From Sarocladium kiliense (lineage: Eukaryota > Ascomycota > Sordariomycetes > Hypocreales > Sarocladiaceae), in assembly GCA_030734395.1 (NCBI GenBank), contig JAUZTG010000029.1, forward strand, positions 2,418,001 through 2,482,000: a stretch of DNA of 64,000 nt, in the 5' to 3' direction. Of the stretch, positions 44,734 through 54,281 are shown piece by piece. Both the position numbers and the translations under genes were made by a program. Under the pieces are notes generated by a model. It did no database searches. It was given only the letters and a program-made list of their open reading frames with translations, and was not told the DNA's origin. The number at the start of each line of letters is the position of its first letter. Positions within the stretch are counted from its first letter, which is position 1.

Positions 44734-46587
44734 CTAATTCTTTTCATCATATTCGAACCACTGAGGCCTCACTGTTCGGGGAAAAGACCCTACAGGCCCA
44801 GCCCACTCTCCTGCTCCAACAGCATCGAAGAGCATCCTCCTCACCTGCAAGAAGTCATCCCGGATCCAGCTTCGAGATGCAGAGGTGCTCCCCGGAGTAC
44901 GGCGGTACAGCAGGTCAGCCAGAGGGTTGATCAGATACGACAGTAGAATGACTAGGGTTCCAACGCCAATCAGAATACCTAGACCCAACACAGAGAAGTT
45001 CAGCGTCCCTTGGGTTGACTTGACTCGCTGACTCTTGCACATGGCGAGGAGAGACTTCCCCAGCTCATCTTCTGAGCTCCCTTTATTGTCCCAAGGCTTT
45101 AAGATGGTTGTGTTTCCGTGAATTGAGCGCCCTGTGGGGTAATCAACAATTGACTGTTGCAACAAGGCCAGCGAGTCGGAGAAGAGCGTGCTCATCTCGA
45201 TCTGCCATTGATTCGAAGGAAGCGGCTGTTGCGTAAGACCAGCGACACGATCTTGAGCGCGGAGAAAGCTCTGAGTTCGTGTGAAAATAAGATCGTAGAA
45301 GCTTTGCTGTGACACAACAAACGAAACCCTTCTGGCCGTACCAAGTTGGGCTACATTTAGGGCAATGTCTTGGGCCATCGCGTTGTCGGAGAGGCTTAAA
45401 CTGCCGTCCATCGGCGTACAGGCCTTGTTACTAGGGTTGCAGATCTGGTATTGATCAGTGCAAGCAATCGGGCTGACGAATCTATCTGGTCTATAGATCT
45501 TGGTGCCGTCGGACAGGATTTGTTCGATGGTTGCGGAAAACACCGGATCGGTGGTAGGTTCAAGGTGGAGGATAGAGTTCGGCGCAATGAACATGATGGT
45601 GATGTCTCTGCTGTCAAGCCTCAAGTCGTCGATGGGTTCCCATGCTCCGAGTCCCTGCTCCGAATACGTAGATGCCCACACATTGTAAGCCATGTTCGCA
45701 TTGACGCTGTAGTTGAGGTAGATGTGGGTATAGTCAATCCCCGGCCCTTGTGGACCGTACATGTACTTGATGAGGACGTCATCGTCCCAGCCGTATTTCT
45801 GCGATTCAGCACCTCTCACATATACTGCATAGCCAGGCTGGGTCACGAGGGGAGAGCAAACCGTTTCGCGGCGAAACTCGATCCGATCTTCCCTCTGGGC
45901 ATTGATACCAAAGTGTGAGTGCGAATCGAGCAGATCTGTTCTCATTCGGAAAGCTGGAACGTCCAGGCAGATCGGAGCGGCGAAAGGACATTGAGTTGAT
46001 GAGTTTTTCCAGGGCAGTGAAGGCACGGGAAGTCCACCACATGCGCTCAAATCAGCATCCGTGTCATAGCATTGCCGAGCGTAGGTGGCAGCCTCGCGAT
46101 TCTCGTCGGCCCTCGGGAAGGTATCATTATTCGCCATGCGGAACCCACAATCCTGGGCTTTGAGCAGGCGATTCTCAGAAGCTCCGTCCGAGACTTGGGA
46201 TGAGAGAATGGACACCGCGGCAAACAAAAGAAGATAGGCGAGTGAGAACAGTGCACTGGGGACGCTTCTCATCACCGCATGGTCCGCAACCCGTCGCCAG
46301 TACCACGCCTGTTGAGCAAAGAGCCAGGCAGCTGTACTGGGAGAGGTGACATTGCGTAAGATGTATTGCCGCTGATAGTAAAGACCGTCATGGGCGCCCG
46401 GAGAATGCAAGAGCTGGTGGATTGCATATGTGAGCAAGCGCCAGAGTCGGAGGGCTGCGATCGTGACGAAGAAGGCGAGGAATGCGAGGAGTACAGCTCC
46501 TGACCGAGCCGAGAGAGTGATAGTCGCACCATAAACACGACCGCGATCCCAGTCAGTCCAGAGACCTGTGTAGATCTGTGTAGACAT
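44734..46587 (-). CDS. uncharacterised fungal membrane protein with large ectodomain
   Basis: This is a single-exon 617-residue ORF. There are hydrophobic helices near residues 29-48 and 110-132 and one near 545-570, with a large polar domain of ~400 residues between the second and third. That domain has about ten cysteines (for example the motifs AQDCGF, ARQCYD, LSACGG, TQCPFAAPICLD, TVCSP and ACTDQYQICNPSNKAC) and several Asn-x-Ser/Thr sites, so it is probably extracellular and disulfide-bonded. The C-terminal ~45 residues are cytosolic. I recognise this as a widespread fungal family type with no assigned function. Start and stop are clear. The promoter sides with no neighbour closer than ~750 bases. 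Confidence 0.8.
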   Translation of the reverse strand: MSTQIYTGLWTDWDRGRVYGATITLSARSGAVLLAFLAFFVTIAALRLWRLLTYAIHQLLHSPGAHDGLYYQRQYILRNVTSPSTAAWLFAQQAWYWRRVADHAVMRSVPSALFSLAYLLLFAAVSILSSQVSDGASENRLLKAQDCGFRMANNDTFPRADENREAATYARQCYDTDADLSACGGLPVPSLPWKNSSTQCPFAAPICLDVPAFRMRTDLLDSHSHFGINAQREDRIEFRRETVCSPLVTQPGYAVYVRGAESQKYGWDDDVLIKYMYGPQGPGIDYTHIYLNYSVNANMAYNVWASTYSEQGLGAWEPIDDLRLDSRDITIMFIAPNSILHLEPTTDPVFSATIEQILSDGTKIYRPDRFVSPIACTDQYQICNPSNKACTPMDGSLSLSDNAMAQDIALNVAQLGTARRVSFVVSQQSFYDLIFTRTQSFLRAQDRVAGLTQQPLPSNQWQIEMSTLFSDSLALLQQSIVDYPTGRSIHGNTTILKPWDNKGSSEDELGKSLLAMCKSQRVKSTQGTLNFSVLGLGILIGVGTLVILLSYLINPLADLLYRRTPGSTSASRSWIRDDFLQVRRMLFDAVGAGEWAGPVGSFPRTVRPQWFEYDEKN

Positions 46588-47436
46588 GGTGACAAGCAGC
46601 GCTGGTTTCGACCTTGGAAGGAAGGGGACTTTGCAGCCACGGAGACTGAAGTCTATCTCAATACGAGACTTGACTGCCGCTCACCATATTAGCTTAAATC
46701 AAGGTCATGGAAGCCATCATAGCTTCCAACTTGTAATTAAAGACTGAAGCACTTTCTAGGTGCCAGCCTTACTTACTTCTCCTAACAAGCTCGCCATGGT
46801 GCGGCTGAGAAGACTACCGAAGCTGAAGACTGATAGTCGGCCTTGGCAAGCGAATGAGGTCCAGGCTGGGCTGCCGGTGAGGCTATGCAGGGAATTAAGC
46901 TCACAGTGTTGCACGAGGAGAGAGGTGGAGGTATCTGAAGCCCAGCAATGTATCTTGAATTGTTGATGGATTGAAGCTGCTTCTCCCGCTGCTTAGGCGT
47001 GATACCACTGTTCGATGTGAAGGTACGGTAGATTTTCTACGCATAACATTTTGAAATCACTGCCGACTACTCGCTTGAACGGACGTCAATTTCTCGTTTC
47101 TTCGTGTGCTTTGCAGCCGCAACCCCTCTTCTTGGTCGGATGCATGTCTTGCCCATTCTCCAGCCACCAACCTCCGCCTCTGCTAGTGGTGCTTGAAAGG
47201 GGCACCGTGCTGAATCATGAGTCCAAGATAGAAGACACATCTCTGTTCATGAGAAGCCCCTCTTGGGCTTCTGGGTTACTAAGAGAGAAAAAAAAAAAAG
47301 AAGAGTGTCTTTGCCGTAGAGCATGAGTAATCGAGCCTCTTCCTCAAACGCTGCTAGCATAACCAAGCCCGTCCGCTTATCTATCATATAACACTGTTCT
47401 TGCCAAAAAGAAAACGCCTTTCATCCAATCTTAACC
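46588..47436. other. intergenic region
   Basis: It holds the promoter of the membrane-protein gene and the 3' flank of the PTH11-like gene. A poly-A run of ~11 bases lies near 47288. No gene is seen. Confidence 0.5.
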
Positions 47437-48990
47437 TTATTTCTGGACAGTGTTCACGATCACCTCGGTCGTTTTCATTACGCCATCCGGAGTCGGCCGC
47501 GTCGACGCGAACTCTGGAAGAATGTGAGTCTCACTGTTGGCGTCGCTGCCGCCACCTCTGACAGTGGTCGTGTGATATTGCCCGTCGTTGTACTTGGCGA
47601 GCTCAAAGTCTTGATCGCCATCCTCGCGCATGTATCCTGAGTGATTGGGTCTTTGTCTGCTTCGGCTGCTGGCGTAGGCCGGCGCTGAAGAGACCGCGTA
47701 CGAGGATTGCATTCCGAGCGTCTTTGCGACGAGGGGCTTGATCATCGGGGCGCATGCTGTGAGAAGTCCGACATTGAGTTGAAGACTATGAAAGCCTGCC
47801 TTTAGCGTAGAACGACCTGCAACACTGGAGCTAGACACCACTTACAGTCCATAGAATTGAACCCTGTTGTTGAAAGTCTTGTCTGGGTCGTTGCGGCCTG
47901 TCAATTGGTAGTACATCTTGACCAAGCCAACGGCAACGGTGCTGCAGTGGAATTAGCATGGCTCCCCGAACCAAGATGAACAGACAAAGCAGAAAGTTAA
48001 GTGGTAGAATGTTAGACATACAGATAACCCAAGCTGAAGATACCGATCAAGTAGATGCGGACCTTGAGCTTGGTTTGCAAAGCCCACAGCATGGGCACTG
48101 GCACACTGGCGAACATCACATCCGTGAAAACATTGAATGCGGTGTTCATTGTCCCGAAGGTATTACGCAGCTCCTCGGGGTAGCATTTCGCAGTCTCCAT
48201 CACCTTCGGGTTCCAATGTGCCTCGAGCGAATCGCAGTAAGCCATAACGGTGACGATACCCTCGATGAAATAGCATATGACGAAGACTACACACACCAAT
48301 GTCAGTAACAGGACCCAAGACCTAGGAGGGAATAGGTCCAGTAACTGGTGGTCTAACGTACTGATGAGGCCCCAAACGATACGCTCGTACCATTTGTTGC
48401 TGTTGAGTCGTAAGAGAGACATGCCAATTGAAAGCTTCAGCAGGCAGTTGGCTGTCACAGTCACGCAGATGCCCTGAACGAAGGACATCATGCCATAAAC
48501 CTCCATTAAGGAGGGATCTGTTGCCATGACCACATCCTTGTGCCGCCCGAGGGCTCCGTTGTATCCAGCGTAGATCTGCGCTACCATTCCGCCGCAGAAG
48601 AGAAAGGCCTATTATCCCATATTGGTGGTTAGCCTCTGCTCAGGAGATCATATTCCCAATCCATGCTCAGGGTCAAGGGGCCCAGAACGTACCCAGGCGA
48701 GGATCATCATCACATCATCGTAGCCGAAGGACTTGACCAAGAACCCGCGAGTGTACATCCGAAGAAGGAAAACGAGCATGGCGAGACCGCTGGAGTACAG
48801 AAGGATGTCGAGTTAGCCAACACAAGCTTCGCGTGTCTGAGCCCCCTGCCATGGTTGCTCATCGGGGGCTGGTGACTTACTGAACAACGCCATTCACAGC
48901 CATCATGTTGCCAAAGTTTGATTCATTGATATAGTCAGGATCCATGTCCTCCAACCGACGCGGCGGCGCCGGTGGTCCAGAGTTCGACAT
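47437..48990 (-). CDS. PTH11-like seven-helix receptor (fungal rhodopsin-domain protein)
   Basis: Six exons (48990-48881, 48789-48693, 48608-48362, 48286-48022, 47941-47846, 47785-47437) join in frame to 387 residues. All five introns (60-91 bases) are GT...AG. Seven membrane helices follow a short polar N-terminus. Typical phrases are FGYDDVMMILAW (the conserved Asp-Asp after helix 2), AGYNGALGRH, GICVTVTANCLLKLSIGMSLLRL, CYFIEGIVTVMAYC, and the Cys-containing loop before NTAFNVFTDVMFASVPVPMLWAL. The ~120-residue C-terminal tail is cytosolic, Ser/Arg-rich. No CFEM domain precedes the helices. PTH11-type proteins are proposed G-protein-coupled receptors for surface or host cues, though many paralogues have no known ligand. 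Confidence 0.88.
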
Positions 48991-51492
48991 TTTGGACAAG
49001 CAAGCAAGCAAATTCAAAACGTAAAGCAGACGAAAGGAAGGAAGAAGCAAGTAGGTCAGTCAGGCGAGAGCCGTGGCAGGCTCTTCGGCAGGATAATATG
49101 CACACGGGACTCTGTTATTAAGGGGAGTAAGATCTTCCCTTCTGGAAGCCAGTGGTCTGGACTTATTGAATTCTACGTGTCTTTCCATCCTCTGTATACA
49201 GCTGTAACCTGTTCTCATGTCGCCTGCCGGTACCGAACAAAGCTCCTGCAGAAGAAGATCTCCGGGGTGCCAGGGTCAATCATGCGAAAGGCGGCGCAAT
49301 CTTCAGCGTGGCCTTCCCCTATTGCGCAGGAACCTGCTTCACATATGCCACGGTGAACGCCTCCGTGCCATCGCCGTGTCCAAGTCCTCGCCAGGACGAA
49401 TCAAGCCCGACGCTCAAGCCCCTTGTGAACTGGTAAATGCAACCCTTTGTCGCAAATATGCGCTGGGTCACATCGGCGAGTTTTGAGGTGCGGCACGGCT
49501 TGAAGCGAAAGAAGCAAGGTGGGTGATCCTTGCCTTAGCAGGTTTGGCATTAGCTGGTTTGGCGCACGCTGGACACCGACCAGCCTGTGCTTCAGCTGGC
49601 CAGCGTGTCTGGTCAAGATACGGAGTACGAGGGACAGTCCAGGCTGGTGGAAGAATACGCCCTGTCTCAAGCTCATGGTCTGTAGTAATTGAGTCTTCGG
49701 GGTGACATCGCGCGATCGCCAGGCCCTAGTCCCCCTGTCGAAGGAATACCCAGTTTTGATGCCCACGGGAGTTCCTCCTAGCCTCCCCGACCCATCATAG
49801 CTTGGCTGAGGGGAAAGGCGGCCGCTGATGTTCCTTTTGGCTTTTCTCTCCGAGGACATGCTAAGGAAAATCCGCTTGGACTCCCGCCACGGCCCGTCAG
49901 ACTTGTCAGCCCTAGAAATGGGCCAAGCTATCAGCTCTGTAACTCTCGAAGCGTTTTGCGCTGAGTGTCTGTCATATTTGTTTCCCCACGAAATCCGGGG
50001 AAGGACTCCAGTGGGTTTTGGTCTAGTCAATTGAGCCTGTGTGGGATGAGAAAACCTCGTCCATTGGGAGCGAATTGCATTCCAGAGTTGTGTGTATGTT
50101 ACCATACACATGCGTGTACACGGCGTAATGGGAGATGGTACATTTCCCCCCCCCTGCTGCTCAGCACCGCAGTCTATGGGGAAGAGCCGAAGACGCAAGG
50201 ACCTGATCCCCTGTACTACATGTCCAGCCGAGGGAGACTGGCTTTTAGACTGGCTTTGGTAATAGCCGGTGCAATGTAACATGGGCTAAACCCTTACCAA
50301 ATACGCTTGTTCTCAAGCTGCCTGAAGCGGGTGTCTGTTGGTCGGATCCCTGCATTTAAGGTGCATACACGGCTGCAGAAATCAAACTCATCCCATCAAC
50401 CGGGAATCAAGGTGCTACCAAAGCAACTGACTTTCGCTTTTGGGTCGCTCATAGTTTCTGATCACCTGGCAGAATTTCGTAGAAAGGCAATCGATCTGTG
50501 AGATGGATCCTCGTGAAGAACGGGAGACTCCCCATTCACTCGCTTGCTGCATAGGCGAGATCGCCTCGGCAGAGGCCAGCATGAGCCGTGCCCACCGCCT
50601 TCCTCATTGCATTCTCATCTATGGCTGAACCCCCTTGTCTGCCAAGGTCAAGGTAGGCTGATTGGAGCGCCCGCTCGGCTTAATGTCTACGATCTCCCCG
50701 GATCTAAATTGTTAGTTTATTACAACGCATGCGATAGGAAGAGGGATATCAAGCAGGTATCTCTCACGATGACATGGGCTTTGAGGTACCATTTTGCGTA
50801 CAAGAGACCTTGGTAGCCCCTAGCAGATCTTTGATCGGAGGATCTCCCATGCTAACATCCCTGTTGTTGGTACAAATGACCAGTGAAGCTAAGTGTATCC
50901 AACCAGCACTCAAAGAAGCTGTGGAAGTATCCCTGCCAGATGTGTGTTCTCTTTTTTCTTTAGCTGATCTCCGTCTCTCCGTCCACATTCATCTGGACCT
51001 CAAACAGATTACCTTATTAGCCACCACCGTCGGACCCCTTTCCCTCCCTCCCCAACTCTGCGCTTTGGCCTTGTAGTTTTCGAGAAGGCCCTCGTTGGCC
51101 AATCTCGGACATTTTACAAATGGAAGCGAAGACCATTGGCAACGAAGTGGTTCCCCAACTGCGCCACTATTGCGAGCCTGGGCATGCAGGTGAGGGCCGT
51201 CTCTGGCTGCAATTATCAACAGGCCCAACACTTATCCCACATAGTATTCCCTGCCACACTTGCGGTCCACTAGCCAAAGCCCTGGTATCTGGGTTTAGAT
51301 CTCTGGAAGCTTTCGCTTGTGCCGGTAAAGTCTCCAGACTATAAAACTCTCAGCCGCCCACAGTCCCATCCCACGTGGCAGCCAGGCTCGCTCCATTCTT
51401 TTAGGTGTGGCTTCAAACTCTCATTCTAACTGTAGGCTTCTGGTGCTACGTGTAGCAAGGCTCCTTCGCTTTGCCCTCTCTACTTGTCAATC
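48991..51492. other. 2.5-kb intergenic region
   Basis: A 293-codon minus-strand frame (49401-50282) has no domain and poor coding character. A hairpin-forming inverted repeat is present: CACGCTGG at 49565-49572 and CCAGCGTG at 49600-49607. The right part is the tyrosinase promoter. Confidence 0.5.
51340..51346 (+). promoter_or_regulatory. TATA box of the tyrosinase gene
   Basis: TATAAAA lies ~150 bases before the tyrosinase ATG and is followed by a pyrimidine-rich stretch typical of fungal transcription starts. Confidence 0.45.
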
Positions 51493-52875
51493 ATGCGCTT
51501 CCTCTACGGGGTTGCCAGCACGGTGTTCCTGGTCTCTGGCCTCGCCATCGCCGCGCCCAACCTTGCACCCCGGGCACCGACTGTTGATGAGATCCAAGGG
51601 GCAAAGAGCGTTGATGACTTCCGAGACCTGGCTATGCAGGCTCTGGAGGCTCAGCAACATGACCTTCAGCGCCGCGGTGAGCAAGGTTCCTGCACCCTTC
51701 AGAATGCCCGCGTCCGACGTGACTGGTATGTTTACGCTGCCGTCTTCTCTTTCACGCTTCCCTTCCTCATTATTCCAAGACTAATCATTTCGACACTAGG
51801 GAGCATATGAGCAAGTGCGAGCGCAAGGACTACATTAAGGCCGTCAAGTGTCTTTGGGAACTCCCCCCCGTTGATACCGAGTTCTCCGCAGCGCAGAACT
51901 ATTTCGACGAGTTCGTTGCGATTCACGCTAACTTGACTGACTTTGTCCACGGTACTGCCAACTTCTTCACGTGGCATCGTTACTTGATTGCCCTTTGGGA
52001 GGATACACTCCGCGACCAGTGCGGCTACAAGGGCGCGCTACCGTACTGGAATTGGTTCGTTGGCACTTCTCTTTTCGTTTCTGAACTTTATAATACGCAA
52101 GAAGACTAACGTTTCACAGGTACAAGTACCAATCCGCCCTGCACCTTTCTCCCGTGTTTGATGGTAGCGATACCAGCTTCGGTAGCACTGGCGAATACTT
52201 CCCTCATAACGGAAGTCTCGTCGGCGGCAGGACCGTGTGGCTGCCGCCGGGCGAGGGTGGCGGTTGCATCAAAGACGGTCCTTTTGTCGGGTAAGTATAA
52301 CTAAAAGTCTTCCTCTGTCATTGGCGGACTGGTGGCTAACCTCAGTTCTTGATAGCTACACGATCAACCTCGGTCCTATCCGCCCTGCTATGAACGGCTA
52401 CGAGCCCTGGATGAAGGACCAGCGCGACTACAACCCGCGATGCCAGCGCCGTGATCTCGTTCACGCCGCCTCGGAACGCTACACTTTCGACGGTCTCTAC
52501 GATCTTCTTGCCGGCGACCACTCGCACACCATCGAGCTTATGCAGAATGAGTTCCAAGCTGTCGGTACGCTCAGCCAGCATGGCGCCGGCCACTACGCCA
52601 TGGGTGGTGATGGATCTGATGTCTTCACCTCCCTCAACGACCCGGCTTTCTACCTTCACCACGGTATGGTCGACAAGCTGTACTGGATGTGGCAGGCGCT
52701 TCACCCTAAGGAGGCCAACACTGTCGCTGGAACTATTACCTACATGAATGTCATTCCCAGCCGCAACGGTACTGTTGAGGATGAGCTTGATGTTGGCATC
52801 CTCGGTCCGCACTTGAAGATCAAGGACACCTTCAACACCCTTGGCGGAACCCCTTACTGCTACATCTACGAGTAA
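51493..52875 (+). CDS. secreted short tyrosinase / catechol-oxidase-like type-3 copper protein
   Basis: Four exons (51493-51725, 51800-52054, 52120-52290, 52356-52875), introns 65-74 bases, give 392 residues. A signal peptide of ~20 residues (ends IAAP) makes it secreted. The CuA site is His120, His128 and His137 (AIHANL, FVHGTANFFTWHR, spacing 8 and 9). CuB is His295, His299 (SQHGAGHY) and His322 in FYLHHGMVDKLYW. The protein ends soon after the core domain, so it lacks the C-terminal shielding domain of long tyrosinases, as in the fungal secreted short-tyrosinase group. Odd point: the residue two before the second CuA His is Phe126, where many type-3 copper enzymes have the thioether-forming Cys. 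It oxidises phenols or catechols outside the cell. The last exon converges on the HeLo gene 252 bases away. Confidence 0.9.
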
Positions 52876-53127
52876 AGATGTTTTGAGAGCTCTTTTCGGA
52901 AGCTTCGAGTATATCTTTCAGACTAGATTTCAATAATACATAGACTCTTTCGAGTTTCTACTTTAAGCGCAAAATGCTCATCACCTGGTCTGACGTGCGT
53001 AAAGCCCCAGCAGCAGAAGCTTGCTGGAGTGAGGTAAAGTCTTTTGGTCATACCGTCGACTCTATTCTATTCAGTCGTAGCATGCCTACATGTCATTGTG
53101 TAACTAATCCGTACCTCATGCGCCATA

Positions 53128-53982
53128 TTAAGATCCACCAAATCGATTGCCGATCTGCACCTTCGAACTTCCTCCAGCATTTATGGTGCCCGCACTGTTC
53201 CTCGTGTTGTCCCTCATGTTCATCCCCTGGGCCATCACTTGATCCGAATAGCGGTGCCCAACCTGGATGTCCGCTTGATCTCTGGTGGCGATTGCGTCCG
53301 CCGAGTTGCTGCCAGCGACGACAAGCAACTTGTTGGCCACGGCTTCTGACAGAAGGGGGTCGGTAGCCTGGGAAGCTTGCTCCAACGCGAGAAGACTCGG
53401 CACGTCGTCAATCTCTTCAATTTCCATCTCAACTAAGGCGCGACTGGCCTCCTCCATAGGAAAGATCTTCTCCAACTCATCTATCAGAGTTATGATCTGA
53501 GAGACCAGTCTTTCGAACTCCTTGCCGTCATATAACGCCCAGGTGATCTTCTTGAAGGTGCCGACACTTCGTTGTCTGTGTTGTGCGATCGCAGTGGCGC
53601 GGTTGTGAACGCGGTTTCCCACCAAAGTCATGTCGTCGGACGAGGCTAGCAATGTGTTCGCAGACGGGTTGGCGAGTTGATATCGTTTCGCGGATCTTTG
53701 CACCCCTTGCATAAGATGCTGGATCTCCTCGAAATACGCTGCCGCTGTCTCGAGATCCCCTTCCGCAGGCTCAGAGCGGGATCTCTCGCTATGGTAGACG
53801 TTTGCTGCTTCACCCCATCGGGAGAGCCTCAAACGTGCAGCGTCCAGCCTCAACTGGGAGGTTTGGTAATCGCGCCCAAAAGACTTGCCGAGCTGGATGT
53901 ATTCGAAGCATTCCATGCACGTCCTGAACAACGACGCAACGCCAAGCGCCCCGGTAACAACACCGAATGTTTCGGCGGCCAT
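53128..53982 (-). CDS. het-s: HeLo-domain cell-death protein with HET-s-type amyloid motif (HET-S/HET-s-like)
   Basis: This is an intact single-exon 284-residue gene. Residues 1-~225 are a HeLo domain: the hydrophobic N-terminal stretch FGVVTGALGVASLF, then CFEYIQLGKSFGRDY, LRLSRWGEA, ITWALYDGKEFE and a helical region ending in VANKLLVV. The C-terminus holds two 21-residue pseudo-repeats that begin at Asn226 and Asn262 and end in QVGHRY and QIGNRFGG, linked by ~15 residues. Start positions and the 36-residue period are the same as in the Podospora HET-s prion domain. In that family the C-terminus templates into a beta-solenoid amyloid, and the HeLo domain of the S type then inserts into membranes and kills the cell. 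Here the residue equivalent to the s/S-specificity position 33 is Ser34. It is divergent from the NLR gene, about 300 bases away. Activity is inferred, not shown. Confidence 0.9.
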   Translation of the reverse strand: MAAETFGVVTGALGVASLFRTCMECFEYIQLGKSFGRDYQTSQLRLDAARLRLSRWGEAANVYHSERSRSEPAEGDLETAAAYFEEIQHLMQGVQRSAKRYQLANPSANTLLASSDDMTLVGNRVHNRATAIAQHRQRSVGTFKKITWALYDGKEFERLVSQIITLIDELEKIFPMEEASRALVEMEIEEIDDVPSLLALEQASQATDPLLSEAVANKLLVVAGSNSADAIATRDQADIQVGHRYSDQVMAQGMNMRDNTRNSAGTINAGGSSKVQIGNRFGGS

Positions 53983-54281
53983 GTCCTTGGTGATTGAATG
54001 TCGTCCGCGGTTTGATCAAGCCAGCTGATGCTACCTGAAGCTGCGCGCGATGCCCTGTAGGCCTCCCCTGGGTTGCATGCCTCTCAGCCGCACTGGGCGT
54101 ACCCCGCATATTGACTCGAAACACGCACGAGGTTGGTGAGAGCCTGGTGCTGTTGACAGCAGATAAGATGTTCGAAGAGGCAAGTTGCGATGGCTCTCAG
54201 CTACTCGACTAAGTTTCCCACTTTCCATTCAACATGAGTCGCCGCAGTGCCTGAGGCAAGGTGGCCCCGGTGGACAAGCCA
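53983..54281. promoter_or_regulatory. shared divergent promoter of the HeLo and NLR genes
   Basis: About 300 bases separate the two start codons, so both 5' UTRs and promoters lie here. No TATA box is obvious. Short upstream ORFs lie on the NLR side. The arrangement should couple expression of effector and sensor. Confidence 0.6.
54234..54254 (+). other. upstream ORF before the NLR start
   Basis: ATG followed by six sense codons in total and TGA ends 27 bases before the NLR ATG. A second uORF (ATG at 54190, 15 codons) overlaps its start. Either could limit NLR translation if the transcript begins far enough upstream. Confidence 0.35.

Noticed and set aside
49565..49607. Hairpin with CACGCTGG/CCAGCGTG arms as a possible RNA element
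   Set aside because: An 8-bp stem with a 27-base loop is easily found by chance in this length of DNA.
49401..50282. 293-codon minus-strand ORF
   Set aside because: No domain, no start context, Pro/Ser/Arg/Gln-rich mixed composition with competing plus-strand frames. It looks like a chance frame in GC-balanced intergenic DNA.
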